From Eurosta solidaginis (Eukaryota; Arthropoda; Insecta; Diptera; Tephritidae), in assembly GCF_040869045.1 (NCBI RefSeq), contig NC_090319.1, positions 281,515,693 through 281,579,692 on the forward strand: a DNA stretch of 64,000 bases. Direction: 5' to 3'. A model generated the notes under the pieces. That model searched no databases, had not been told where the DNA came from, and saw nothing but the letters and a program-made list of their open reading frames with translations. Shown here one piece after another: positions 10,196-21,700 of this stretch (positions within the stretch are counted from its first letter, which is position 1; each line of letters begins with the position of its first letter). The position numbers and the translations under genes are program-made.

Positions 10196-13100
10196 CTATA
10201 ATTGCTTAAACATTTTTTCGCCTTCTCTGTCCATGCAATATTCGACAACTGCGAAAATTACAAGTAATCTGCGTTCAACGCCACGTTTGTGTTTGTCTGT
10301 AATTAACGGCGCGAGCGGATCATGCTTCGAAATACGCTCTATTAGTTCGGTGAGTACGCCGCCAGAAAACACTTGCAAGCGATCCCAAGTTGTTTTGCGA
10401 ATTCTAAAATTATAGACATATATATATTGTTTCAGTTATAATAGAAAATTTTTGGCAAAAAGATTTCCACTTTTGTCCGATTTGATCCCGAAAGCAATTA
10501 TTAAATGCTTCGGAGGTGTGACGTAGTGAACTATCTCAAAAGGAGATAGTTTCAAATGTTTTAAATACAAACCCGAAATGATCAAGAGCCCATCCCAAAC
10601 GGCTACGTAAATAGTCCGTTAAAACAACCCCGAATGCCGCTACCCAGTGGAAGGCGAATCTCTGTGCGCACTGATCCCGAAAACGTTGCGGAAATCCCGA
10701 ATTTAGACCCTACAAGATTCCGAAACATTCCCAAAATCGTTCTGAAACGGTGCAGAAATAACCCAATTACACTGAGACTAATAACGACTTATAAAAAAGT
10801 GTCTGGGTGTTTTCCTAAATTGCTCCGATCTAAATTTATATGAGCCATATACTCATAATCATTCGCAAAATCAATACACTTGGTTATACCGATAAAAAAA
10901 AATAATTCCAAACTGTTACAAGAAGCGTGGGATACCAACACCCTTAAAAAACTAGGCAGTATATCCCTGCAGTTTATTGGCTTGTTGTTGTTGTTGTAGC
11001 GATAAGGTTGCTCCCCGAAGGCTTTGGGGAGTGTTATCGATGTGATGGTCCTTTGCCGGATACAGATCCGGTACGCTCCGGTACACAGCCCCTTGAATCT
11101 GGTATTTTAGTCGCCTCTTACGACAGGCATACCTACCGCGGGTATATTCTGACCCCCTAACCCGCTGGGGGCTTGTCACAAACACGTTTATAAATTAATT
11201 AAAAAGTTACTCTTCCCAGGTGCGTGGGACCGTCATTTGTATTTTAATCAATACCCAGTAGATCCTCCTAGATCATTGGCTATCTGTATGTCAATTTAAA
11301 TCAAAATTTGGGTGTGAATTGTAATATTTTCCCCATAATTTATCTCCATAAAATTTACATCTGATTAGTTTATCAATTTTTCTCATTTTTCTAAATACTT
11401 TCAGCCATTGCATTCAGTCGCGCCAGATATCCCTGTTTCGCGATAACCAATGGAGGTCAGGCCTTCCTCTGCCAACTCAATCGAGGTATCTCCCTTCCCC
11501 TGCTTCGAAACAGCGGTGTCGACTGAAATACTTTCTTGGCTGTCTCATATTCTCTCGACACTGTTCATGATTCCGAGCCATACATCAGGACAAGTAAGAT
11601 GAGCGACTTTTAGGGTGTGATTTTTGTTCTTCGAGAGAGGAGTTTACTTTTCAATTACCTACTCAGTCCAAAGTAGCACTTGCTGGTTTCCAGTCTCGAA
11701 TTTTTATCCGTAACAGTGGCGGGGCTGCCAAGGCGCGAATGTGCCGATTCTTTCTTGGATAACAGCAAGCACTTACTCTTGTCCTCATTTTCCGCCAGAC
11801 CCATTTTTGTTTTTGTTTGCTTCTTTATCTAAACCAGAGACGCAGAACTCACAGCGCGTTTGTTCAGGCTCTTATACCATTTCAGTAATACTATTTCGGT
11901 TTGGGCTTCCATCTTAAATACAAAAATTATTTCGTTTCAATCGTGTACTTACAAACAACATTGATAAAGTGGCGCCAATATATCGAGATGGTCTTTATTT
12001 GGATTACCAAAAGATTTACCATTATCTATAAGCACTAAACGTTCATCACGTGTTTCATAATGATGCCGATCACCATTTTGTAACAAATAATCAAATATTG
12101 CTGCATCGATTAAATCTAATAGACGTACAGTTTCCATTTTATCTTTGAGCGGTCTAAAATTACAAAAATATTATAATTGTTGTCTCAACATTCTACTGCA
12201 CTTCATGTTATCTTCACATACTTGCAATAATTCATATCATCCTCCCAGGGTGCACGCTTATCCTCTTTATAGGTGCGTTGCCATGGCGAGCGACGTTTTG
12301 CCAATGCACCCGGTATAATGTAAATAAGTACTCCTTCAATATTATTTTGCTCATCCCCACAAACTGTTTCTTCCACGTTGCAATAATGGCACTTACCAAA
12401 AAGGCAATACTGTTCAGTGCCGTTTTCTTGTTCAGTGATTGTCATTGAATTCTTGAGTTCGCTATCACCTTTTTCATAAATATCTGTTTTTAAATTTACC
12501 ACCCGCCCAACAACTATTGGTGTCCAACGCAAATCTAGCACAGCACCTAAATAAAACGCGTACACCTCTGCTATGTGTCGATCTTTGCCAGCATATACGG
12601 GACCCTCAATCACAGCAGTACGATCATACCATTGTGGTTTGAATATTACCTTCTGTTTATTCGACAAACGCACAAGCAATTTAAGTTGTGTACCACGTGC
12701 CAAATTTGTCGCTTTAGTAATGGGTTCAAGGCGTAGTGTTTGTAACAGTTGACCCATGGAAGCATCATATTGCGGATAGATTTCATTTTCTTGTGGCCAC
12801 TAGAGATATAAAATACAATGTGAATTGAAATTAAAACAGGAATATTGTATACTAGCTTATTCCCGTGGGTTCCACCCCACGTTTCTTTAAAAATATGCAA
12901 AATAAATAACACAAATTTTAAAGTTATTTTAAGGATGTGCATTTGCGAATTTAGGTACTGCTGAAACCATAGGATATACAATATTTTTTGTAAATTATTT
13001 GGAGTATAAATAAAAAGATTTTTTGATAAGCCAACTCTGGAGTATGCTGCCTATAATTGGCCATGGGTGAAACATGAGTTGGTAAGATTGACTCCTACCA

Positions 13101-14434
13101 CAGCTAATGACTGTCCTTGAGCTTTATTTGTAGACATTGCGAAAGCCAACCTAATAGAAAATTTGAGGCGTTTGAAATTTAAAGGCATATCTGTCGGTAT
13201 TAATTGAATCCTTGGTATGAAAACTTTGTTGTTTTCGAAATTTTCCGATCAAATCATTGCTTCAATGACATTGGAAGTTTTTTGATGATAAGTTTTGTCG
13301 CATTACATAAACGCGGAGGATTCAAATTACGAAGCATAATATTATGGACCCTTTTTTAAGGATCAATCGATGAGAAGGAATTCCTGGTGGCTCCAAGGAG
13401 TTAAGAAACTCAACCGGACAACGCACAGCTTGCGTTTCTTCCACGACTGTGTCAATGGATTGATAAGTAGTATCGTTTGTTTGAATTTTATATAGATATA
13501 GAAGATGTAGACAGACTGAAATTAACAAAAAATTTTAACGCCGGCAGATTACTAAACGTCCAAACGGAATAACAGCCAAACTCAAGTCTGTAGTTAAACT
13601 TTAGCGGTTAAAATAACCTAAGTTTGTACGGCAGCCATAGCTCTCAAAAATTCCATTTGTAGGGAAGGTGCCACTCCTGCTTTTACCCAATTCCACATTT
13701 TACTGGAGGTGTTAGGACTTAACGTCATATAGCTCCTTACCAATTTGTATTATCCTACCATTACTACATCCAGAGATATAAGGTATGATATCTTCCATTT
13801 GTATGGGAGGTGACACGCCCCCTTCTCCCTTACCCCACATTTTCTTGGTGGTGTTAGGGATTGACCTCTTATAACTCATTACTGAATTTCAATGATCTAG
13901 CCTGAATACCTTCAGGGTTATGCAGTATCAAAGATTCCATTTGTATGGCAGGTGCACGCCCCTAAATTATTTTTAGCCTATGGCTATTCCTGGAAGGTTT
14001 CAAGTGGGTTGTGCAAATTTGGTTGTGATCGGTCGATCCGTTTAGGACGCAACCCGATCTATACCTACAACATACATACATACATAATTTGAATTTTATA
14101 TATATAGATATGTACATTTATTATTTACCCAATTGGCTATATCCCACAGCACGGACGCATTTTCATATGATGCTGGTTTATAATTGTTCAACAATTTATT
14201 ACGATACATAAATAAGCGTGGATTACGATTTAAATATGCCGGATGTAGCTCACGCATTTTTTGTCGTAGTATATTTTCCAAGGCTCGTGTACTGCCCACA
14301 TGTGGTAGCTCCTCTGCGTTGAGGTAGTACATGAAATAAAAATTGGCGCCAACAACTACGCAGACCAAACTAGTTAAAGCAATTACAATGCCCACTGTAC
14401 GTTTGTTTGCAGCCATTTTTAAACAAAATTCCAT
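10196..14434 (-). CDS. FAM20B: FAM20B-type glycosaminoglycan xylosylkinase (4 exons)
   Basis: Coding exons in transcript order: 14434-14129, 12799-12222, 12153-11953, 10403-10196. All junctions are GT-AG with consistent phases, giving 1293 nt (430 codons; human FAM20B is 409). The N-terminus has one hydrophobic segment after AANKRTVG, a type II Golgi membrane anchor. The splice between exons 1 and 2 gives [13 protein letters not shown], matching the family's stem region. The kinase-like domain shows VIFKP with the ATP-binding Lys, the Cys-rich FGKCHYC, catalytic DRHHYE, and metal-binding LIDNGKSFG. The family phosphorylates xylose in the proteoglycan linker tetrasaccharide in the Golgi. Start choice: Met at 14434 or six codons later at 14416; an in-frame Met at 14545 would lengthen the cytoplasmic tail. 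Introns carry a Helitron and LINE remnants. Confidence 0.92.
10404..10980. other. FAM20B intron 3, left part
   Basis: Intronic sequence with repeated fragments of the type CCCGAAA/ATCCCGAA between 10480 and 10740, suggesting a decayed repeat. I cannot assign it to a family. Confidence 0.3.
10981..11172 (-). mobile_element. (CAA)n-tailed retroelement fragment in FAM20B intron 3
   Basis: On the minus strand this runs from CCCAGCGGGTTAGGGGGTCA to a GCTACAACAACAACAAC tail. It matches both ends of the element at 18107-18513 but lacks most of its middle. The tail is the same as that of LINE gamma at 25380-25404, suggesting mobilisation by that LINE's machinery. Confidence 0.6.
11400..11815 (+). 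mobile_element. Degraded RTE-like LINE (delta) fragment in FAM20B intron 3
   Basis: Weakly conserved matches to the reverse complement of the delta LINE at 61138-62635 are visible, in the orientation of the copy at 44208-44976. They include GGAGTTTACTTTTCAATTAC, GTCCAAAGTAGCA and a GGCTGCCAAGGCGC block. Relative to the delta coding strand the fragment therefore runs right to left. Reading frames are broken throughout, so this is an old copy. Confidence 0.5.
12852..14108 (-). mobile_element. Helitron with canonical termini in FAM20B intron 1
   Basis: On the minus strand the element begins TCTATATATATAAAATTC at 14108 and ends in a GTGGG...CCCAC hairpin followed by GGGAATAAGCTAG at 12852. The flanking bases are A on the 5' side and T on the 3' side, as for Helitron insertion between A and T. 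Inside, minus-strand remnants of the Helitron helicase C-terminal region are legible, for example [20 protein letters not shown] near 13440 and [16 protein letters not shown] near 13320, but with stops and frameshifts. Repeats at 13650-13980 match the arrays in the second Helitron (15.7-16.4 kb). It is a degraded, non-autonomous copy. Confidence 0.8.
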
Positions 14435-15251
14435 GCGAGGAAATATTGATTTGTATGAGCTCTGTATAAATGAAAATAGAAAACCAATCGAACTATAAAA
14501 GCATGCTGGACGTTTTGTTCTTAAATAGATATTGCACGAAGCCAATTTTAGTCGAAAGTAGCCTCCAAAACAGATGTTGGCTTTTAAAGTTCGAAATTGG
14601 ACCCATATATATTTTTTTAAAAGATTGGGTTTATAGATTAAAACTAAACTCCAACAACAAAAAAATCACTGCGAATAAGTGTTTTTTAAGGTTAGGGCCG
14701 AACCGGATGCGGATTCGGAGGCAAAGCATTAAAATGCATGAAAGTACATGTTACGCTTGAACAGAATGGCCAATTTCTTTGTGGATGCGTTGTTTAACCC
14801 TTTTGTAAAAAGGTCGCTCTTCAGGCATTTGTGCGGTCACTAACGGAATTGGCAGATCTGGTCGTTGGTTAGGCTTCGAGGTATGGCCTATGGGCTTTCT
14901 GTCTTCGGGCGCTCTAGCCTTCCTACCAGGTTCGACTTTATCCTTGACATGACGGAATATTGTGTGCCGATAACTCCTCCCTGTGCAACTTTCACCCCCG
15001 TCATTCTCTCCGAGAAAGGAACGAGGAAGGGGACTCATCTGGGGCAGGGGACCATTTAACTTGTCCACGGATGGGTAGCAGTTGGACGGAGAGGTTGGTG
15101 GAGGTCTTTTGTCAAGAGTTTTTAATAAATAAAAAATATATTAGGGTGCGTCCAATTTCGAACTTCTAAAGCCTAGATTACGCTTTGGATGTTAACTTTG
15201 ATAACGGGGAAATTACTAGTTTTCTTATAGATGTAATATACAATTATTATA
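14435..15251. other. Region upstream of FAM20B with an unassigned minus-strand ORF
   Basis: This is the presumed promoter side of FAM20B. It includes a 105-codon minus-strand reading frame (15068-14751), rich in basic residues and proline, which I cannot assign; its codon content looks more TE-like than host-like. No TATA box or initiator can be named with confidence. Confidence 0.3.
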
Positions 15252-15442
15252 TTAGGGCGGGTCAAATTGTATGGGGAGATTGGGATATAAAATGTTCTAA
15301 CAAAATTAGGGAGGCTCGAAATTCATTTCAGACCTATGGTCCCGTGGACAATATTACTCAGTATGACCCATAGATTCAGAAACTGGATGTGCCCCTGAAG
15401 TTTTTTCCCCCATTTTTCCCCATACAATTTGACCCGCCCTAA
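15252..15442. mobile_element. MITE with TTAGGGCGGGTCAAATTGTA termini
   Basis: Twenty-five-base ends are inverted copies (TTAGGGCGGGTCAAATTGTA followed by TGGGG). The element is 191 bp and is flanked by TATA-rich sequence, so a TA-type TSD is plausible. No coding capacity is present. It lies about 0.8 kb upstream of the FAM20B start codon. Confidence 0.7.
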
Positions 15443-15453
15443 TATATATATAT

Positions 15454-17097
15454 TCTATATATATAAAAAGAAGTGTACATTTTGATTGTCACTCCATAAC
15501 TCGAGAGCGGATAGAAAGATTGCCATGAAATTTTTAGGAAAGATACAGGAAGGAGAGATGATGGTTAGTTGCTTTTGAAATCCCAAATCGGTTTAGCCAT
15601 ATACATATATATAAAAATCAAATTCTGTGTGTGTGTGTGTTCGCTATGGAAACGTATTTCCCACACATCAATCATCACCAAATTTTGGTTATGGGTTCCT
15701 TCGATCAACGGGAAGGTTTTAGGCTAAAAATAATTTCGATATATAAAAGGGGCGTGGCACCTCCCATACAAATGGAATCTTTGGTACTGCATACCTTTGA
15801 AGGTATACATGCCAGAACATTGAAATTCAATGAGGAGTTATATGAGGTCAATCCCTAACACCACCAAGAAAATGCGGAATTTGGAGAAAGGGGGCGTGGC
15901 ACCTACCATACAAATGGAATCTTTAGTAATGCATAACTTTGAAGGTATACATGCCAGAACATTGAAATTAAATAAGGAGTTATATGAGGTCAATCCCTAA
16001 AACCACCAAGAAAATGCGGAATTGGGAAAAAGGGGGCGTGGAACCTCCCATTCAAATAGAATCTTTGGCACTGCATAACTTTGAAGGTATACATGCCAGA
16101 ATATTGAAATTCAGTAAGGAAATTGGGAAAAAGGGGGCGTGGAACCTCCCATTCAAATGGAATCTTTGGTACTGCATAGCTTTGAAAGTATACATGCCAG
16201 AACATTGAAATTCAGTAAGGAGTTATTTGAGGTCAATCCCTAACACCACCAAGAAAATATGGAATTGGGAAAAAGGGGGCGTAGCACCTCCCATACAAAT
16301 GGAATATATTATACTGCATATGTCTGGATGTCCTAATGGTAGGATATATAAAATTCGTAAGGAGCTATGTGACGTTAAGTCCTAAAACCTCCAGTAAAAT
16401 GTGGAATGGGGAAAAACTATGGCTGCCGTACAAACTTAAGTTATTTTAACACCTAAAGTTTGACTGCATTGTTGAGTTTACTGTTATGCCTTTTGGACGT
16501 TTAGTAATCTGCCGCTGTTAAAAAAATTGTTTAGCTTCAGTCTATCTACATCTTCTATAAAAATCAAATTCTGTGTGTGTGTTCCCTATGAAAACGTGTT
16601 TGCTATACTTCGATCATCACCAAATTATGGCTCGAGGTTTCTTCGATCAAGACGAAAGTTTTTCATATTTCAGAATTTTAAATTTAAATGTTTTTGTTTT
16701 TTGGCTATGCGAAAGAACTATCTTGCTCCCAAAAATGATCATGTTAACAAAATCAATGATCGCTTTCAAAATCAATTTCCTGGTGAAGTGACGAAATATA
16801 AATCGATCGACACAGTTACAGATGAAGATAAAATTGTGAATTATCCAAATGAATTTCTATACTCCTTAGAACCAAAAGGAATGCCTGCGCATATATCAAC
16901 TTTGAGAATTGGCTCACCAATCATGCTTCTTCGGAATGTAATCAAAGCAACAATCAACAGAAAATTTCACCAAATATGCGTTCAAAATTCAATTCAATTT
17001 ACAGAACAATAAATTAAATTATCAACAAACAAAACAGAAAAAATAACGCAACATCCATTCGATCTCGGGCGTTACAACGTGCGCCTGGTAATGCTAG
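15454..17097 (+). mobile_element. Second Helitron-derived element with helicase fragment
   Basis: The left end reads TCTATATATATAAAAAG and the right end has a GGCG...CGCC hairpin followed by TGGTAATGCTAG with T next, as in Helitron 3' ends. The base before the 5' TC is T rather than A, and similar 5'-like starts recur near 15600 and 16552, so this may be several nested or rearranged Helitron pieces. A reading frame at about 16705-16945 encodes part of the Helitron helicase, with YKSIDTVTDEDKIVNYPNEF and a GSPIMLLRN motif. The rest of Rep/helicase is absent. Confidence 0.65.
15748..16400 (+). repeat. Tandem array of about 142-bp units inside the Helitron
   Basis: Five units begin with GGGGCGTGGCACCTCCCAT-like sequence at about 15749, 15890, 16032, 16132 and 16274. 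Each contains AAATGGAATCTTTGGTACTG and GGTATACATGCCAGAACATT. The third unit is shortened to about 100 bp. Such arrays are common in Helitron interiors. Confidence 0.75.
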
Positions 17098-17098
17098 T

Positions 17099-17480
17099 AT
17101 TGTATAAAAACATTCTAGGGGTACCCTGGTCCACGTTTTGGCCTATATCTCGAGACCCTAGTCACCAATAGGTATGAAAACTACCCTGTAGTAAAGCACT
17201 CAGCAACAGCTTTCATTTGATATGCATATTGTATAAACACATTCTAGGGGTGCCCGAGTCCACGTTTTGGCCTATATCTCGAGACCCGAGTCACACAGGG
17301 GTACGAAAAATACTCAGTATCAAAGTACTCATAAACAGATTCCATTTGATACCCATATTGTACAAACACATCCCAGGATTACCCACGTCCACGTTTTGAT
17401 CTCAAGTCCCTAGCCAGAACGGGATAAAAAGTATCGTATGTCCGTTCCCTGGTTATAAGCTACCTCTCCACCAATTTTCA
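17099..17480. repeat. Three tandem units of about 129 bp between opposed Helitron ends
   Basis: Units start at 17099, 17228 and 17357 with ATTGTAtAAACACATTC-like sequence and share CCACGTTTTGGCCTATATCT and a CGAGACCC block. The third unit decays at its end. They lie between two inverted Helitron 3' ends (17097 and 17551). Confidence 0.7.
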
Positions 17481-17550
17481 GCCAAATTGGTTCATCCGTT
17501 CTTGAGTTGAGTGTAACTAACACGACTTTCTTTTATATAGTAGTAGCTTT

Positions 17551-17760
17551 ACCAGGCGCACGTTGTAACGCCCGAGATCGAATGGATGTTGCGTTATTTT
17601 TTCTGTTTTGTTTGCTGATAATTTAATTTATTGTTCTGTAAATCGAATTGAATTTTGTACGCATATTTGGTGAAATTTTCTGTTAAAACATTTTATTCTT
17701 GTATCTTATTTTATATTATTGTATTGCTTTTACCGCTGATGATTGTTGCTTTGATATCTT
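17551..17760 (-). mobile_element. Opposed Helitron 3' end
   Basis: About 110 bp at 17551-17663 are the reverse complement of 16985-17097, including GGGCGTTACAACGTGCGCCT. The terminal tetranucleotide reads CTAC instead of CTAG, so this end is decayed or never served as a terminus. The 5' boundary is not visible. Confidence 0.55.
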
Positions 17761-17794
17761 GATCCATAATCGAACCACCTGTCCGACAAGGCGG

Positions 17795-17900
17795 TTGTTG
17801 TTGTAGCGTTAAGAACACTCCCCGAAGGCCTTGGGGAGTGTTATCCTTTGCCGGATGCAGATCCGGTACGTTCCGGTACCAAGCCCGACCATCTCGGGAA
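17795..17900 (-). mobile_element. Small (CAA)n-tailed retroelement with 11-bp TSD
   Basis: On the minus strand the 106-bp insert ends in GCTACAACAACAAC. It is flanked by direct repeats CGACAAGGCGG at 17784-17794 and 17901-17911. Its body (palindromic CCCCGAAGGCCTTGGGG, GCCGGATGCAGATCCGG) is shared with the elements at 10981 and 18107. A tail plus TSD indicates target-primed insertion. Confidence 0.7.
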
Positions 17901-18106
17901 CGACAAGGCGGTCTCAGAGGTCTATTATTAAATATGAGGATAAGGAATCTTTCTCTATCGCGGTGACCCTTGCTGATAAGGCCACTATTTGTTTGCGAGG
18001 TGGCCCGTTGACGGGAAAGCTCAGTTGAAATACAGGTGGTTATGCCCCTAGCTGCAAGTCATCGAATACGCAGTTCTAGGTTACCGATAGACAGCATTAA
18101 GAAGTT

Positions 18107-18513
18107 ATCCCAGCGGGTTAGGGGGTTAGAATATTCCCGCGGTAGGTATGCCTGTCGTAAGAGGCGACTAAAATACCAGATTCAAGGGGCTGTCTAGCGC
18201 AACCCTTCAGGTTGCCAGCGCAATATATAGTTTCTCCAAACCCATCAACCTCACCTATCCGCGGCGAATCCTGTTTCACTAACAGACGAGGCTCTGGCGA
18301 CCCCAACCTCCTCATGGAACTTGTGGGTGGGGAGGGAGGGAATGGCCTGAAGGTTTAATGTGGCCACATAAAACGTTCCCGAAATGGTCGCGCTAGCACC
18401 TTAATGGTGCTGTGGTACCGGATCTGTATCCGGCAAAGGACCATTACATCGATAACACTCCCCAAAGCCTTCGGTGATCAACCTTATCGCTACAACAACA
18501 ACAACAACAACAA
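18107..18513 (+). mobile_element. (CAA)n-tailed non-autonomous retroelement
   Basis: The insert runs from ATCCCAGCGGGTTAGGGGGT to a CTACAACAACAACAACAACA tail. Near-identical direct repeats CATTAAGAAGTT and CATTAGAAGTTT flank it. About 400 bp, no ORF. The sequence between 17912 and 18093 is unassigned. The tail links it to LINE gamma. Confidence 0.65.
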
Positions 18514-18525
18514 CATTAGAAGTTT

Positions 18526-21107
18526 CACTTGAATAAATGTTACTCATACGCCACGCCATACATGGAAATTTAATTGCAAGTGCATACAAATGTATTTACT
18601 TACATTTTCACCTTTACAAAACCCACAATATATTTCTCAACACACTTCCGCTTATTTTCAGTGCACTTTTCATGATTTCATAAGACTCATATCATTTTTA
18701 ATTGCCTTGGTATAAGCCTTTGCAACAAATGATCACGCAACTATTACAAATGTTTATACCATCTTTTTTAGCCTTAGTTCATGTCTGCTATGCGCGCAAA
18801 CATCATCATTATCATAATCGCTGACAGCGTCATTATATGCGAAATTTTGCCGGCAGCTGTTGATCGTTTGATTGTTTGGGTTGATATTGGTATATTTTGT
18901 CGATGCCGCTTTTAATGACGGTGACAAACTGATCAAAAATGTGCGCTAATAATCAAATAAAATATTTTCGTTTATCCCTTAGCTTGTACTCACGTCATCG
19001 ATTCGAATATGCGCTTGACAGTATTTAAGAGGTGAAGTGTTAAACATTTCGAAAAATTTTAATTTTAATTTGGCATTGCGCTTGCTACTTTTCATTGATC
19101 TTACATATGCATACTTGTGTGCCTATGTATCATGCATATTTATGCATTTAATTAAGTGTCTGTGAAGACAAATACACGTGGCATGCTGACTAGCTACTTC
19201 ATGGTTCTGCGTTGTTTTAGGTTGTTTTTTTTGTTTTTTTTTTTTTTTTTTGAACGTATTTTAATAAACGAGTATAATTAGCTGGTATTGTAGCAGAAGG
19301 TATAATTAGCTGGTGTTTCAGCTTTATGATTTCCTGCATTTGCTTGATGTACTACGCATGGTTTCTGATGAGCTTATTAATACTATTATTTTAACTGCAA
19401 AAATGGCTCGAAGTATTTGGTATATTTGCGTTTCGCATTCATATATGTTCAAAACAAATACGCTAAATTTTATTGTTGCTGTAACGGCTACAAGGCTAAG
19501 GTGTGCACCGCCTATAGGTGCTTGTTTCGGCTGAATCGTACTATGGTGAGCATAAACAAAGTAAATTTGGAGTTTATTTATTTTCCTTTTGCTTAAATTG
19601 ATTCCTTTTTAGGATCTATAAATAGGTATGCATTTATGTGCAAGTACATATGATTGAAGTGAGCTACGAGTTAACCAAAACTTTTCTCCACGCATTAGTT
19701 TACATTCAAAAAATTTTCCAAAAAATCCAGAATACTTCATCGCATGTTATCTGCAAAGGAAAAATTATATAATATTTTTATGGTACATAGTACAAATTTT
19801 AAAATACTTGATTACACTAAATTCAATTTCCCACCAAGTACAATTCGCATACATACAAGAGATACTCAATATATTTGATACGCTATTCGCTAAAGAATAA
19901 AATTACGGAGCTCATTACTGTTAGTAGGTCTCCAAAGCAGTTTTTGGTGCACGAAACTAACTTTCAATATTAGCTTCTTTAATTTAAACACAATATATGT
20001 ATTATAATTTCTATTAAATATTTGTACCCGACAACATCTCGATGCGTTAACGTTTGGTATACTTCTGTACGGGCCAACAAATATGCATTGTACAATATGT
20101 ATTAAAGCGTGTTTGGCGTGTTCGCTATATTTGCAATGACAAATGACGAAGATAATGGTTGTAGTAGTGCTTTTCTGATGGTGACTGTTGCTTAGAATAG
20201 CTGTTAGACAAAGTACTTTCGTTGCCCTTCTTGTTGCCTTTGGTCTGCGTCAACGTTTGAGTTTCCGTTTTTATTTTTTTGCTTTTCAAAACATTTATTA
20301 ATTATGGCACTTGATTTCAATTAAATTACATTCTATTGTATAAAAATGTTCCTCGTATGTCTGCGAACAAATCTCTGTCCGTCGTGTGAGCTCAGTTGAT
20401 GGTAAGACAAAACATTAATGCGTGTACAGCAGCTGCCTCACACTGCAAATGCAATATATTTACAAACGTTAATATATAGGTAAACATGCATAAAAATAAA
20501 TCACAATTAGCAATTGGCAATGAAAACAAAGTGCATATTTGTAGAGAGTTTGTACACATATCGTCTCAACTCATGGCCGGTTATACAAAAATTCGTCTAC
20601 TTAAAGTTGTGCTCGGTTTACACATATCTTGCTGTTGGCTCTTCTGCAAATGGAAAAGAACGATATACAAATAATTTTTTGATATTTTTCATTTTATTAC
20701 GTTTGCAACAGCTGTCCAAGCGCAATTTTCATTATTGCCGGATAGAAGTTAGCCACGGTGACGATGACGCAACACACGGCGTACGCATCCAAAAGTGTAG
20801 CGGCGTTGATTCAAAGAGACTTTTGTGCGCCACAAGATTTCACTTTTTATTAGTGCATTTATCGCCTGAATTTTGTTTAACAGGGGTCGACTGCTAATAC
20901 GCGTACAAAAATATCGAGAGGTGTCAAAAGGCGCGTATTGACTTACAATAATAATCCGTAGTTTACTAAAAAGAATTGATTTATATATTGCTCAGCAATT
21001 TTGTTTTTTGGCTTTACACAAATAAACGGAGAAAATACCAAAAATAGAATATAAACATTTGGTCATCTTGATCAGCTGATCATTGTTATGTTTACAGTTT
21101 TTAGTGC
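18526..21107. other. Spacer without recognised genes
   Basis: About 2.6 kb of AT-rich sequence with a long T tract at 19229-19250. Open frames here (longest 127 codons at 20514-20897) show no recognisable domain and overlap each other in different frames. Upstream exons of a neighbouring gene could lie here, but I see no supporting coding sequence. Confidence 0.35.
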
Positions 21108-21700
21108 TACCACACCCTGATGGCATACAGTGGGCGCTTTCAGAGAACAATAAGGCCCAGTTTTCAGTAGTTGGTTAAGCTAATCTTTAACTAAGTTTGC
21201 TTAAACTCTAGTCAAATTTAAACTCCAGTTAAACTACTGAGCAGTTTTTCGGAACAAGTGCAGAATACAAACATTTGTATTTGTATTTGTATTTGTATTT
21301 ATTAGGCAATTCATCCCAGCACAACAATTTGGCAAAAATTATTTTACAGTGCTAGTCGGTAAAAGGCATAAAATAGGAACAATTTAAACTTGAAACTTAA
21401 AGCTAATGACTATGGCTAAGAAAAGGTTACAATAAATAATATATTTAATAAATAGTAAATAAATAAAATAAACGAATGATAGAGTACATTTGTTAGAATA
21501 AATCAGTATTTTAATTGTCTAGGTTATTATAGAAACTTGTTAATTCTTTATTGAAGAGCAGAGCATTGCTTATAAGCCTAAGTCTAGAAGGGAGCGAGTT
21601 CCAAAGACGTATGGAAGTAATGAAGAACTAGCGATCAGATATTAGCATACGATGTCTGAAGTGGGTAAGGGGAACAGATCTATACGACTGGAGAAAATTT

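Noticed and set aside
15748..17480. Possible CRISPR-like array
   Set aside because: The units are adjacent and long (129-142 bp) with no unique spacers, and lie in eukaryotic Helitron sequence.
20514..20897. 127-codon + strand frame in the spacer
   Set aside because: No conserved motif, no splice context and AT-rich random-looking composition; not reported as a gene.
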